NCBI GenBank assembly: GCA_009763385.1
Contig: CM019824.1
Span: forward strand, 110,998,660 to 111,062,659
Direction of reading: 5' to 3'
Source: Coix lacryma-jobi var. lacryma-jobi
Taxonomy: Eukaryota > Streptophyta > Magnoliopsida > Poales > Poaceae
DNA: 64,000 nt
A model generated the notes under the pieces. It had not been told where the DNA came from, made no database searches, and worked only from the letters and a program-made list of their open reading frames with translations. Positions within the stretch are counted from its first letter, which is position 1, and every line of letters begins with the position of its first letter. Shown here one piece after another: positions 10,421 to 21,069 of the stretch. Position numbers and translations under genes: made by a program.

Positions 10421-10981
10421 AGCTCCCCCAAGCTAACCTGTTGCTCGTCCTCGAGCAACAATGCGGTTTAAGCATTGAGCATGAAATAGATAGCAACTTA
10501 AGATGTATACAAGTGCATATTGTATAGTGAGAAATAACTTAGTGTATATCATTAATCATAGCAATGTGGGGCTTATAGCTTTTCACTTCAAACATCCAAG
10601 AGTGAAATAAAGAAGTAGATATGAAACTTTTATCTTGCTTAGGCTTGACTAGGATTCTGTCTGGAGGTTTTTTAAGGTTTTCAAAAGATAAAAACTTGCT
10701 TAAGTCCTCCAAGATTCACTCAATCACTCAATGGTTTTTAAATCCTCACATAGGCCAAAATGTAGCCTCTCCTATTTCTAAAGAATGATATGTGGAGTTA
10801 TAGGTAGGCTAAGAATCATGATCAAATTGCATAATGTTTATTGCTAAGCTACACACTTAGATCATAAGGAGCAGCAAATCATAAATATTGATCAAGATGT
10901 GCATGTGTGGTTATGTGGAAGTGTATAGAGAGATATTTCATAATCCTTCCTAGTTAATTTCTGGGGTCTAGAGCTAATGAT

Positions 10982-11038
<57 letters not shown>

Positions 11039-11930
11039 TCGATACAAAGTGAGTAGACAAAATTGTGTCCTCACATTTTCTTAGGACATAGTCCTCTCTT
11101 GAGCTACTTTGCTTAATTTTTTTTTTCATATCACTCTTTTTTAGCTCTAGATTTCCCTAGATTGTCTATAGCAAAGGATTTTAGAAATGAAAAGTGGGAA
11201 GATAGAGAAATGCTTATTTCCAGTGTAGGAATAGCATAAGGCTAGCAATGGAACGTTTGGCAAGGTATTGCATATCTCCAGTGTAGAGAATGAGCAATTT
11301 ATTTGGTGGTTGCAAACTTCCAAAGTGGAGAGTAAGCAATTTATGGTGGGTGTGTGTATCTTGATCAAAAGAAATGATAAGCTTCTCTACTAAGATCTAT
11401 GAGGTCTAACAAAGCTCAACACAAACAAAGCTCTTTGTGGTTTTGACTAACAAATATTTGTCTAGTGGTGGGATGAGATAAAATCCAGGAGGAACTTTTA
11501 GCAAGGTTTTCATGTTTTTTAAAAGAAATCCTCCAGATTAGGTCCTAATTTCACCTTAGGAAGTTTAAAGAATTACTCCATTTCTAACTAACTTTATTCA
11601 CTAAGCATGATTTTAGTTAAAACATGTGCAACCCACAAAAGCTACAACTTAGATAAAACTAGTTATTCTAACTATAACAATAGCATTTGCATGGCATATT
11701 TTATTTCTTATTCAGGTTCCAACATTTTTAAGCAGATTTTATCCTTTTTACTCATGGGATAATTACTTAGGCAAGTATATAACATTCAAAAATTTTCAAA
11801 ACATATAGAATTTAAAAACTGAACATAAAGAGTAAGGTTGAAACATACCTTATTGGCGCGAGGATCTCCCCCAAGCTGGCTACTTGCTTGGTGAAGGGTC
11901 TTCATCTTTCTCGGTCGGAGCTCTTGTTCT
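10421..11930 (-). other. Athila-2 3' untranslated region
   Basis: No gene. It begins (minus strand) with a purine-tract-like motif AGCTTGGGGGAGATCC near 11867 and ends with the real polypurine tract at 10433-10421. It includes a long TC/GA microsatellite (about 10983-11033). The short frames have no support. Confidence 0.55.
10983..11034. repeat. (TC)n microsatellite, about 25 units
   Basis: This is an uninterrupted CT dinucleotide run of about 50 bp within the Athila-2 3' region. It would be length-polymorphic between individuals. Confidence 0.95.
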
Positions 11931-12371
11931 TATTTTATTAAAAAGGAAACTATCTAATGTTGTGAAAAAGGGAAACTATCCTATTATGATATTTTATTAT
12001 TCTAGCTAAGTTATATGTCCTAAATGTTTCTCTACATATGTTATAGCCGTTTTGCTTCATATTTTTATCAAAGTTTTCATGCAATCTCTTGGGAGTTGAC
12101 TTTGTAGTCAATGTCCTATAAACAATGACTATATCAGAGCCGTATAACTTGGAACTGTCTGGCACCAAACCGACAGGTTCCACAATTTGACAACTTTTTC
12201 TTCTCCTTGTCAATTACAGGTCAAATTGACTGGCACGTCCGAGGTCGATCACACCGAGACTCGGGACCGCCACCTTTTGAAGGTTCAGGAGGTTAGGACC
12301 CTGCTCCGGACGCCCTCTGAGGACCGTGCAGCGAGGTTGTTGGCGCTACCGACCAGATTTTTGCGTCAACA
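11930..12371 (+). repeat. Tat-1 3' LTR, right part
   Basis: It contains 'gagccgtataacttggaactgtctgg' and 'caggtcaaattgactggcacg'-type text, matching the end of the Tat-2 LTR (for example 26827-26856 and 26908-26930). It ends TTTTTGCGTCAACA, equivalent to TTTTGGTGCCAACA in Tat-2. The left edge is approximate. Confidence 0.65.
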
Positions 12372-12604
12372 CCTGCAACCATCATTGTCCAAGACATCAA
12401 GACAATAAGTAGGAAGTTGTCCTCTTTTCTAATCAAGAGCTAGCTTGGGAGACAAGATGGTACCACTACAACAATAGCAAGATCTATAAGTCAAACACAT
12501 GAACATGTTGTTGGGAGTCCATCTACATCACAAGCCAGCCTGGGAGAGACAATTCCGTTGTCTAGATGTGTTTCACAATCAAAGGGAGGAAGGAGAAACC
12601 CAAC
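12372..12604 (+). mobile_element. Athila-E internal region, segment 1
   Basis: This is a noncoding segment between the Tat-1 end and solo LTR A. It joins segment 2 (from 14568) once solo LTR A and one TSD copy are removed. No gene is recognised. Confidence 0.5.
12600..12604. repeat. Target-site duplication CCAAC of solo LTR A (left copy)
   Basis: CCAAC is repeated at 14563-14567 directly after the LTR. Confidence 0.85.
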
Positions 12605-12867
12605 TGAAGGACCGAGAAGTAACCAGAAAGCGACCAGAGGGGGGGGGGTGAATGGGAGCTTCAAATTTTCCTTTCGGAAACTTGTTGCCTCTGTCCCGAA
12701 ACTCAACCCAAGAACAAACCCTAGACCTCGTAAGTGTCCTCGACCCTAGATGTAGGGTGGAAGCTTCCACAAAGCACAGCGAGACACTCTACGGCTCTAG
12801 AAACTCAACGCAAAAGGCGGAAACCAAATCCGACAACGAACGAACGAACCGCGAACGAAATAGCGCA

Positions 12868-13165
12868 AAACAGTCACGATCGGACTCTGGTCAGCGTCCG
12901 GTCAGCAGGGACCGGACGCGTCCGGTCACACAAAAACTGATTGGGACCTTACTGTTTCTGACCAGACTCACAGTGGGAGCGTCCGGTCTCAACCAGCCTA
13001 GCGTCCGGTCGTCTGAAAAACCCCGATGAACAGTAATGACTGAGCGTCCGGTCAGTGATCAACAGATGCGTCCGGTCAACACATAGAAAAGAGCTGTGAA
13101 GAACATTCAACGACCGGACTCTGACCGTGCGTCCGGTCAGCCCGAATCAAGCGTCCGGTCACCCC
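12868..13165. repeat. GCGTCCGGTCA minisatellite in solo LTR A
   Basis: About nine dispersed copies of GCGTCCGGTC, and its complement GACCGGACGC, lie in 300 bp. Copies B and C of the same LTR carry a different palindromic motif at the same place (GCGGACAGTCCGC). Confidence 0.8.
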
Positions 13166-13956
13166 GACAGTGTACTGTTCGTCTACCGATTTGATCCAAA
13201 CTCTCCCAAAACGACACCTCTAGGGTTCAAACTTGGAGAGATGAGTCACAAGGAGGATAGTGAGCTATCTCTAAGAGATCATGGCTCGAACCTATCTCCA
13301 AATCGATGAATCGAAGAAAATCGGGGGAAGGGAGAAAAGCTTGACCCAAAACTAAAATCGATCGATCTCCTAGACCGTGAGGTTAGAGGTGAATTCCTTC
13401 AGTGGAAAGAAGTGCCTCACGATCTAGAACAACTTGATTCAAATGGATTTGCAAAAGATGAACCGAGCAAAGAGATCAAGCGACAGGAAAAACGCGGAGA
13501 AAAGGATTCCGCGAAGAACACCAACAAAACGCGAATCACAACTCCCGAATTGCGCAACTGTGTGGCTAGCACAAGCTACAACAGTGAGGTTACGGATCTC
13601 AGGTTCTTCTCTGTGGACACAGAGGTATTGTTCTCATAAACACAGAGGTATTGTTCTCTTCTCTGTAGATCTCAGGTTCGCTACAGCAGGGGAGAGGGAG
13701 AGTAGGAAAACCTAGAAGCAAAAGAGCAAATGACTGAGATAGATGGGGAGGTGGGTGTCTCCCCCTACTTATCCTAATTCTAACTATTCCTAATTCCCAC
13801 TCTACCCCTAACTACTTATAGAGCGAACCAGCTAAACCCTAAGGTTATTCTGGACCAACTCGATGGTAGGTGGATCCGACGGCCACGCTCGCACAACTCG
13901 TAGCATTGCTTCGACGCAACCTCCCGATTGCCGCCACGTGCCGCCCTCGCTCTGCA

Positions 13957-14185
13957 CCCCCGGTTTTGTGGCCCAAACCGGGAAACCAGCCTTTCCAGCC
14001 AACCCCCGGTTTTGAGGCCCAAACCAGGAAACCAGCCCACCAGCGTCTTAGTTTTGAGGCCCAAACTCAGCAAACCCTCAGCGCCCAGGTTTTGAGGCCC
14101 AAACCTGGAAACCGTCCTCAGCCCGAGTTTTGTGGCCAAACTCGAAAACCCTCAGCACCCAGGTTTTGAGGCCCAAACCTGGAAA
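13957..14185. repeat. Array of six hairpin units in solo LTR A
   Basis: Six units of about 36-42 bp lie in tandem, each with a central TTTTG(A/T)GGCC(C)AAA core and complementary arms: CCGG/CCGG, CCAGG/CCTGG, CGAG/CTCG and TTAG/CTCAG types. Arms differ between units but mostly stay complementary within a unit. Confidence 0.85.
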
Positions 14186-14562
14186 CCGTCCACCCGATGG
14201 TTTTTCTCTGGCTCTACCACCAAACCGACGTCGTAGAAGCGATGCACCGCCCGTGCACCCTGTCCACCGACACGTGTCCCCAAGTCCACGACTTAGGCAA
14301 CACATGACCGCAAGTCTTCGCTCGTCGCTGTCCCAGGCTGCCAGCCACCACAGCTGATCCTCGGGCCACCGGTCCCTCAGTCCAAGCCTCACGTCCGCCC
14401 TTCGCCACTCTCGGTCCATCGGCACGACACGTCTCTACTTGACCTTCACCTTGCCTTTGAACATTGTATCTGTGCTCGACACCTGCACAACACAAGCCAA
14501 AGAACACGCGCATCATCCCCGTTGACAATCACTCATCACTCAGAGACTCGGCATACACCGCA

Positions 14563-14567
14563 CCAAC
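14563..14567. repeat. Target-site duplication CCAAC (right copy)
   Basis: Matches 12600-12604. Confidence 0.85.
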
Positions 14568-15407
14568 TTCAAACATATTCATCTTCCACTCACCACTTTG
14601 ATGAGTACAAACCACTAGATGTCGTCCCAGCCGAGAAGAAGAATTTGATCCACCACACATTCTTGGAAGATCGTTCTTGAACACCATCAATGTTATTGTC
14701 TTTGCCGGACCTAGAGAAGTCAACTTTTGGATCTTTCGCTGCATCTTCAATATCTACATCACTTATGAGCAGCCAAAGAGAACCAAGAGAAGACGCCAAA
14801 GGGAGAACCAACTGCCAAGAATTGAGGAGGGCATCATGAAGGATGAAGCCACTACACCACAAGAGTTAGAAGATGGAGAGATAGTACTTGAGCCAGCAAA
14901 TCAAGAAGAACAGCCGATAAGATCTCCATCATCTAGACACTTTTGAGAGGACAAGTCTTAGTTGTGACATTACAAGACAAAAGACTCTCATGGAGGCACT
15001 CAAGTAGCAGCTCTAAATTCAAGTCTCTTATCAACCCAATAATTAAAGGAAAACAAGAAAGGTTGACAAGAGAAGAATGTGGAACTGTCCCTACATCCTC
15101 AGTGTACAAAATTAAGACAAGAAAAAGAGAGGATCCTAGTCAGCATACTCGAGGAACAATACACCTTCACTGATAAGTCGACACAAGAGAAGGAAGGTCG
15201 ATACCTCTAAAGATGATTCCACTGTGATCTTCCTCCTCTCAATCACGCTGTGAGACAAACAAGAGAACACAAGCCATTCATAAACAACAACCAACTAAAC
15301 AAGAGGAGCTTCCACAAGGTGGTTCAGCACAATCACTTTCCAATGACAATGTAACATTTCAAGGTAAGTAACCATCACTGTAAAAGCTTCTTCTCGATTC
15401 TAGTATG

Positions 15408-15412
15408 AACAT
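15408..15412. repeat. Target-site duplication AACAT of solo LTR B (left copy)
   Basis: Repeated at 17499-17503. Confidence 0.9.
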
Positions 15413-15800
15413 TGCGTATACATGGGTGTATGCCAGATCTTGAGTGATGAGTGATTGTCAACTGGTTTGATGCGCATGTTCTTTGGCTTGTGTTGTGTAG
15501 GTGTCGAGCACGGAGACAGTGATCGAAGGCAAGGTGAAGGTCAAGTAGAGACATGTCATGCCGATGGATCGGGAGCGGTGAAGGGCAGACATGAGGCTTG
15601 GACTGAGGGACCGGTGGCCTGAGGATCAGCTGTGGTGGCTGACAGCCTGGGACAGCGACGAGCGGAGACTTGCAGGGCATAGTGTTGCTCGGGTCGAGGA
15701 CCTGGGACATGTTTTGGTGGATGGGGTGCACGGGCGGTGCATCCCCTCTACGGTGTCGGTTTGGTGGTTGAGCCACAGAAAAACCACCGGTGGACGGTTT

Positions 15801-16026
15801 CCAGGTTTGGGCCACAAAACCTCAGTGCTGCGGGTTTGCCGAGTTTGGGCCACAAAACTCGGGGCGAGGACGGTTTCCAGGTTTGGGCCTCAAAACCTGG
15901 GCGCTGGTGGGTTTCTGAGTTTGGACCACAAAACTCAGGCGATGGACGACGGGTTTCCCGGTTTGGGCCTCAAAACTGGGGGTTGGTCGTGAAGACAGGT
16001 TTCCCGGTTTTGGCCTCAAAACCAGG
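15801..16026. repeat. Array of six hairpin units in solo LTR B
   Basis: In element orientation each unit is arm-TTTGGGCC(A/T)CAAAA-arm. Arms seen: CCAGG/CCTCAG (imperfect), CCGAG/CTCGG, CCAGG/CCTGG, CTGAG/CTCAG, CCCGG/CTGGG, CCCGG/CCAGGG. Confidence 0.85.
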
Positions 16027-16824
16027 GGCGAGGTTCATGAAAAGGACGAGCAGAGCGGTGGTGGCACGTGGTGGCAATCAGTGAGGTCGCGTCGAGGCGA
16101 AGCTACCTATTGTGCGAGCGTGGTCGTCGGATCAGCATCTACTTCGAGTTGGTCCAAAATAACCTTAGGGTTTAGCTGGTTCGCTCTGTAATTAGTAGGG
16201 GTAGAGTGGGAATTAGAATTAGGATAAGTAGGGGGAGACACCCACCTCCTAAACTCATCTCAGTCATTTGCTATTCTCCACTTAAGGTTTCCTGCTCTAC
16301 CACATCCCTGCTGTAGCTACTAAGATCCGCAGAGAACCATACCTCTGTGTTTATGAGATTTTGAGGAAGTGAGACCGTAATCTCACTATTGTAGCGTGTG
16401 GTAGCCACACAGTTGCAAATTCATGGTTTGATTCATGTTTTGAATTTGTTCTTCGCGTTCTTCGTTTCTCCACGTTTTTCCCGTCACTCGATCTCCCTCT
16501 ACGCTGCGTCTTTTTCGAATCCACTTGAACCAACTTGTTCTTTCATGTGAGGAGAACATTTCCACCGATGGAATTCACCTAACTCCTCACGAACAAGCAG
16601 ATTGGGTTCATTCTAGTTTCGTGGCTTTTTTCGGTTCATACACCTTCCCCTTCGATTTCCCGTTGATTGAGTTGATTTGGGCGGATGATTTCTTAGGGAT
16701 AGTCTCCTAACTATCTCGTGATCATCCTCTTCAATTTTGGGATCAAGGGATTTTTATTTGAATCGATTTTGTGGAGATTTGGTGAAGAGGCGATTGAAAT
16801 CACCTTCACTGGACGTTGGCAGAC

Positions 16825-17102
16825 AGTCCGCGGCAAGACTCGCAGACAGTCCGCGCATCGGGCGTGAGCCAGACCAGTGGCTGCTCGCTCCTGCATTCAG
16901 TAGGTCAAAACAACTACGGACAGTCCGTCGTAGGAAAGTGCAGACAGTCTGGGACTGCCTAGGAGCTATTCAGCAGCGTTGCTGTTTCGCTCTTTTGGCC
17001 GGCAGACAGTCCGCCACCTGAGCCCGAACAGTCCGCCGTTGGGCAGACAGTCCGCGGATAGAACTGCGGACAGTCCGCGGATAGAACTGCGGACAGTCCG
17101 AG
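16825..17102. repeat. GCGGACAGTCCGC palindrome minisatellite in solo LTR B
   Basis: About nine copies of the palindrome (G)CGGACAGTCCG(C) or its half-variant GCAGACAGTCCGC. Two adjacent copies near 17043-17100 are part of an exact 23-bp tandem repeat. Confidence 0.85.
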
Positions 17103-17498
17103 ATTTGGCTGAAGCTTGCAGTTTAGTGTTTTTGCTCTCCTAGCTTTTCCGCTTGGTTTTCGAACTTCTCGTTTGGCCCTAGAGTTAACCAAAAAACCTC
17201 TCTAAGTATCTTTGCTACTTGTTAGAATAGGTATTTGGAGATTTCTCGATGTAGCTTTCCATCTACGTTCGGGAGTCATTTTTTGGGGTCGAACTTGAGC
17301 CGAAGCTTTTGGCGTTTAGTTCTTTCGTGCTTTGTGGTGCCTCGCTGTGATCTCTTCCAAGGGTCATGGGCATCACGTTTCGGTCGAAGTTTTTGGGGGT
17401 TGATATTTGGGACAAAGGCCAAAGTTTCGAGAGAAATTTTTAGGCTCCCATTCACCCCCCCCCTCTGGTCGCCTTGCTTTTGCATTCTCGGTCCTTCA

Positions 17499-17503
17499 AA
17501 CAT
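17499..17503. repeat. Target-site duplication AACAT (right copy)
   Basis: Matches 15408-15412. Confidence 0.9.
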
Positions 17504-19274
17504 AAATAAAGAACTAAACATGGTTAAGTTGCACCTCACTTGATCCAACCTAATCAACTCAACATGTTCAGTCCTTTGATCCTTGTTCGTAGCTTTACTC
17601 TCTTGAATCTCACTGTCTTAACTAAATGAGCTGAAATGTTGTGCATCTAACCTTTGGAAGATGACATATCTCAATCATGAAAAGATCAACACTTTGTGCA
17701 TAGATTATCCTTCCTTGGGTTAAGTAATCTGATCTGTTAAATATTTTAAGATGCTACTTTCATGCTCATCTTCTGATCATATCACTCATGTTAAGATTGA
17801 ATAGAACACATAAACAACAAGTTTGTCTTGTGCAATGTGCCTAAGGTTAAGAGGAATGAACAAAACTTTTGGTTCTGTTGGTGTTTTTCCACCAACAGAG
17901 CCCATACACTTATCTCTACCTTGTCTTTATGAGCAGGACACACTCTTGAGCAAACATGGTGAAGTTTGTCACTCCCAAATTCTATAGAGTGAAGGTCCTA
18001 GATCTACAAGAACATACACACTGAGCAAGATGCTGCCAGCTTCTATAATTAACGCTTCATTTCAAACTGCTGGACGAACAAAGAACATGTGTGACACCAT
18101 ATCAAGAGGCACAATCAAGAAGGAATGATGGAAGACGTCGTAGTTAGAATTAGAGATCATGAAGTCTCCACAGACTTGATCTTCGACATAGGAGAAGACG
18201 ATGATATCCACCGCATCCTAGAAAGACCATTCTTCTACGCTACAAGTGCAATCATCTACAAGAGGAATTCCATTTTCACTTTCCTGGAGAAAAAGGTACG
18301 ATGCTACTTCATCAACTACATACCCAATGAAGCACTCAAGAAGAACAGAAGTTAAAGACACCGCTCTCAACGCTAAAGAAGACAAGCTATCAAGAATAGA
18401 GAATCCAATCACGAAGAAGAAGCTGTCGACACTGTCCCAAAAAAGAAAGGAGAGAAACCTCAAGACAGTGAACCACAAGAAGTGAAGACTCAGACAAGAA
18501 AGTATGGAGATGAAAATGTCAGCACCTAAGAGGTATAATCAATAACAACTTTCTAAACGTCTGACATACCTTGGGAGGTCTGAACCGAGGGAAGGTCCGG
18601 TTCGTCGGACCTAAATATCCGAACCTTCGCCAAAAGGTAAAAATCGGTAGTTATCCTAATATTTACTTTCCTGCATATTTCTCATATTTAATCCATATTT
18701 CTTATATCATCATATTTAATTCACAAACATTTTAATTAGAAAACAAAATAAAAAATATTTTACTGCATCATAAAGCCCCATGTGAATAAATCTTTGGTGT
18801 GTAAAAACCCACAGGAATGTTCACCGTGGTGGCATAAAAAATAATAAAAATAAATATGCATACATTCATCCTATTACATTTTTCTCTTGCATCATAAAAA
18901 TATTAAAATACAAAAATATTGAGAAAGTGATCTTATTGAAATTCTAGACAACTAAGGCTTGAGTGGCCAACCGCTAATGCTTAATTTGTTCCACAAGTTT
19001 TGTTGGCTATTTGAGTTTCACAGGATTTGAAAGGCCAAGAAAAGCTGACGAGCAAGTGAATGCTCCATCCACTAATGGAGCACTGTCTCAACAAACATCA
19101 ACATCAATCAAAGCTCTAATAGAGGAAGGACATGTCCATTTTGCGAGTCTGCTACATTGCAAGATCGAACGACTACGTCAACATTCAGCTTGGGGGAAGG
19201 CACCCCATGTATCCACGTAAGTATCTTTATCCTCTTAAGTTTTGTATAATCAAATTCAAATTAAAAAAGAACAA

Positions 19275-19405
19275 AAAAAATGTGAGCACATGAAGGCTCA
19301 CCATTAATTAAAAAAGAACAAAAATATGTGGGCACATGAAGGCTCACCATTAATTAAAAAAAGAGACAAAAATATATGGGCACATGAAGGCTCAACGCTA
19401 TTAAG
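19275..19405. repeat. Three tandem units of about 47 bp
   Basis: Each unit carries GGGCACATGAAGGCTCA (first copy GAGCACATGAAGGCTCA) followed by an AT-rich ATTAATTAAAAAA linker. One related copy survives at 59525-59590 in the inverted Athila-3. Confidence 0.85.
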
Positions 19406-20004
19406 GAACCAGCTTGGGGGAGACACACCCCCGTTATCTTCGCGATTCAGGTATGTCTTTTATTATTATTATTAAATTATTATTACTACTACTACTATTA
19501 TTATTAGCTTTTATATTATATCTTAAAGTGTGTTAGATTAAATAAATAAAATAGTGTGTTTTAAGAATTTAATGACTAAAGAAGAATCCTCTCTTTCTAA
19601 TCTTTTGCATGGAAATAATGAATAGTCACTCTATCTAATTTCTTTCAAGTACCTAGACTTCAAAGCATGAGTTCTCCTAATTAATAATAATGCCTTAAAA
19701 TAAAATTAAATACATGGTTGGCAAATACTTAATCTAAGGTCTAGGTAATTGGGATATGACATGTGACGATCCGAGCTGCTATTATCGTGTTCTAAACAAC
19801 ACTAAAGTTCCAGAGATTTCTCAATATGAATATGACTAATAATTGCATTGAGTTAAATTAAGCTTTGTGACCCTGTGGGAAATTATCCTGCCATTGAATT
19901 GAGATCACTTACACATTTCATCCATCTTTCGCAAAAATGCTCATAATTATCTGTTGCTACCCTCTCACAAGTTTGTTGGAAGCATGTGGCTATTAAAAAA
20001 ATAG

Positions 20005-20112
20005 AGAAAGATCCGAGGAAATAAAAAGGGACAAGTGTCCGAAACCTCAAAAAGATAGATCCCGAGGAAATAAAAAGGGACAAGTGTCCGGAACCTCGAA
20101 AAAATATATCAG
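20005..20112. repeat. Two tandem units of about 55 bp
   Basis: Two copies of GAGGAAATAAAAAGGGACAA followed by GTGTCCG and AACCTC. The pair is preserved in inverted form near 58865-58955, so the duplication predates the split of the two elements. Confidence 0.85.
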
Positions 20113-20559
20113 AAAAAAATGAGCACGTGTCGATAGTAGAATTAGCCTGATAACCATGTGTCTCTAATAGATAGAAGAGAGTGAATATATTGAAAAGAGC
20201 ATCCGACTTCATTTTTCCATACACATGCACTTCTTGATTCAATGGTTGGTTGACTTTCTCTTTGGATCCATTGTTTAATTTGATAACATATGTATTAAAA
20301 CTTTTAAAAATTAATTAAAACTCCAGGATAAAGGTGAAGTGAAAGAACTAGAGACATAGAGACATAGTGCTTGATTTGATCGTTTAATCTCTCAATTGTT
20401 CAAGATCTAAGGTAAAAGTAATAAGCCCATGAAGAATAACATGATATGTTTCAGACAATTTTTGTTTAACAGCAGGTGTACTTGTTGGAAGTGAAGATAT
20501 TGTAACATCTCCAGATCCATTGTTAATTTTTGGTTTTGCTAAGGGACTAGCAAAGGATA

Positions 20560-20572
20560 AGGTTGGGGGAGT
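20560..20572 (+). promoter_or_regulatory. Polypurine tract of Athila-E
   Basis: AAGGTTGGGGGAGT lies directly before the LTR start TGTTGACAC. It serves as plus-strand primer in reverse transcription. Confidence 0.75.
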
Positions 20573-20589
20573 TGTTGACACTGGTTATC
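20573..20589 (+). repeat. Athila-E 3' LTR, first 17 bp
   Basis: TGTTGACACTGGTTATC. The Tekay element is inserted here, and the LTR continues at 50668. The last five bases (TTATC) are the Tekay target-site duplication. Confidence 0.8.
20585..20589. repeat. Target-site duplication TTATC of the Tekay element (left copy)
   Basis: Repeated at 50663-50667. Confidence 0.92.
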
Positions 20590-21069
20590 TGTGACACCCT
20601 AGTGTCAAGCACTGCATTAGGAACCCCATTAGCTACTAAAGAGCATAAGTAATGCATTGCATCATTTCATGTGCATATGAGTGCTTTTTGCCTTTTGTTT
20701 ATTTATCTGGATTTTGGATTTCTATTTGACTTGATGATTAAAGTGGATTTCTGTGTCGGCAAATAGTTTTATAAAATAGAGAATAATGAGTAGAGTGCTT
20801 TTCATGTTGATATTTTGACCTAGTTCAAAATAGTTTGTTAAATAAAAATGAATTAAGCAAAATGTTTTATGTTTCAAAATTGGCTTTAATTATAAGGAGA
20901 TTGTAAAAATGGTTTTCAGAAAAAGTGTCTTATATAAAAGTTGTAGAGAAAATTATTTTGAGCAACTTTTATATTTGGGTCAAAGCCTGGTTTGGAGTTT
21001 TTAAAACTGTTTTTGAATGGTCAAAGTTTGAAAAGTTTTTGGAAAAAGAAAAAGGAAAACAATTTTTCC

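Larger units (their letters stand above)
8440..11930 (-). mobile_element. Minus-strand Athila-type fragment inside the Tat-1 LTR (Athila-2)
   Basis: On the minus strand the order is 3' internal region (11930-10421), purine tract, LTR (10420 to about 8588), then a tRNA-Asp-type primer site (8579-8562) and a second degenerate primer site (starting at 8506). LTR start (TGTTGATGGTCCTTA), purine tract and primer site all match the other Athila-type pieces in this window. No coding region survives. The outer edges are approximate, and no second LTR or TSD was found. Confidence 0.7.
6436..12371 (+). mobile_element. Tat-1: 3' remnant of a Tat-type Ty3/gypsy element, interrupted
   Basis: What survives is the 5' part of an antisense PMD gene (6436-7137), a purine tract (7354-7362) and a 3' LTR starting at 7367. 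The layout matches the 3' end of the complete Tat-2 element (36.7-39.8 kb): the same 27-nt first antisense exon, then the purine tract, then an LTR starting TGTTNACAC. The LTR is split by a minus-strand Athila piece (about 8440-11930). The CRM element cuts the left side. Its right end is placed at ...GCGTCAACA, 12371. Confidence 0.75.
12605..14562 (-). repeat. Solo LTR A, SIRE-like Ty1/copia family, minus strand
   Basis: It reads TGAAGGACCGAG...CACCGCA on the plus strand and is flanked by CCAAC on both sides. The same LTR family borders the copia pol remnant at 52560-54610, which gives the superfamily and the orientation. Length 1958 bp, against 2051 for copy C and 2086 for copy B. It contains a GACCGGACGC minisatellite (about 12870-13165) and an array of hairpin units (13957-14185). 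Flanking TSDs without an internal region show it arose by LTR-LTR recombination. Confidence 0.88.
14563..15412 (+). mobile_element. Athila-E internal region, segment 2
   Basis: About 850 bp without a convincing gene. A 89-codon frame (14677-14946) has a basic then acidic composition (EDGEIV, EEQP) and may be a decayed piece of an element protein, but I do not recognise it. The segment ends AACAT, the TSD of solo LTR B, and continues at 17504. A donor-like AAGGTAAGTA lies at about 15361-15370. Confidence 0.45.
15413..17498 (+). repeat. Solo LTR B, SIRE-like Ty1/copia family, plus strand
   Basis: It starts TGCGTATACATGGGTG, ends CTCGGTCCTTCA and is flanked by AACAT on both sides. It is the reverse orientation of solo LTR A and of copia LTR C. 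Length 2086 bp. It holds the hairpin array (15801-16026) and about nine GACAGTCCGC palindromes (16829-17102). A run of nine Cs at about 17455-17463 near the 3' end is shared with the other copies. No internal region remains, so it is a solo LTR. Confidence 0.9.
17499..20572 (+). mobile_element. Athila-E internal region, segment 3 (3' part)
   Basis: About 3 kb of the 3' end of an Athila-type element. It is matched in inverted orientation by 58379-60824. A decayed coding stretch (about 17960-18120) corresponds to the better preserved frame at 60502-60311 (shared VKVLDLQEH) but is broken by a stop after that block and shifted. I do not recognise that protein, and no env-like gene can be called. 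The rest is AT-rich and noncoding, with three purine-tract-like motifs (19189, 19408 and the real one at 20561) and two sets of short tandem repeats. Confidence 0.7.

Noticed and set aside
13957..14185. CRISPR-like array
   Set aside because: The regularly spaced repeats lie in a plant LTR with no spacers of unique sequence and no cas genes.
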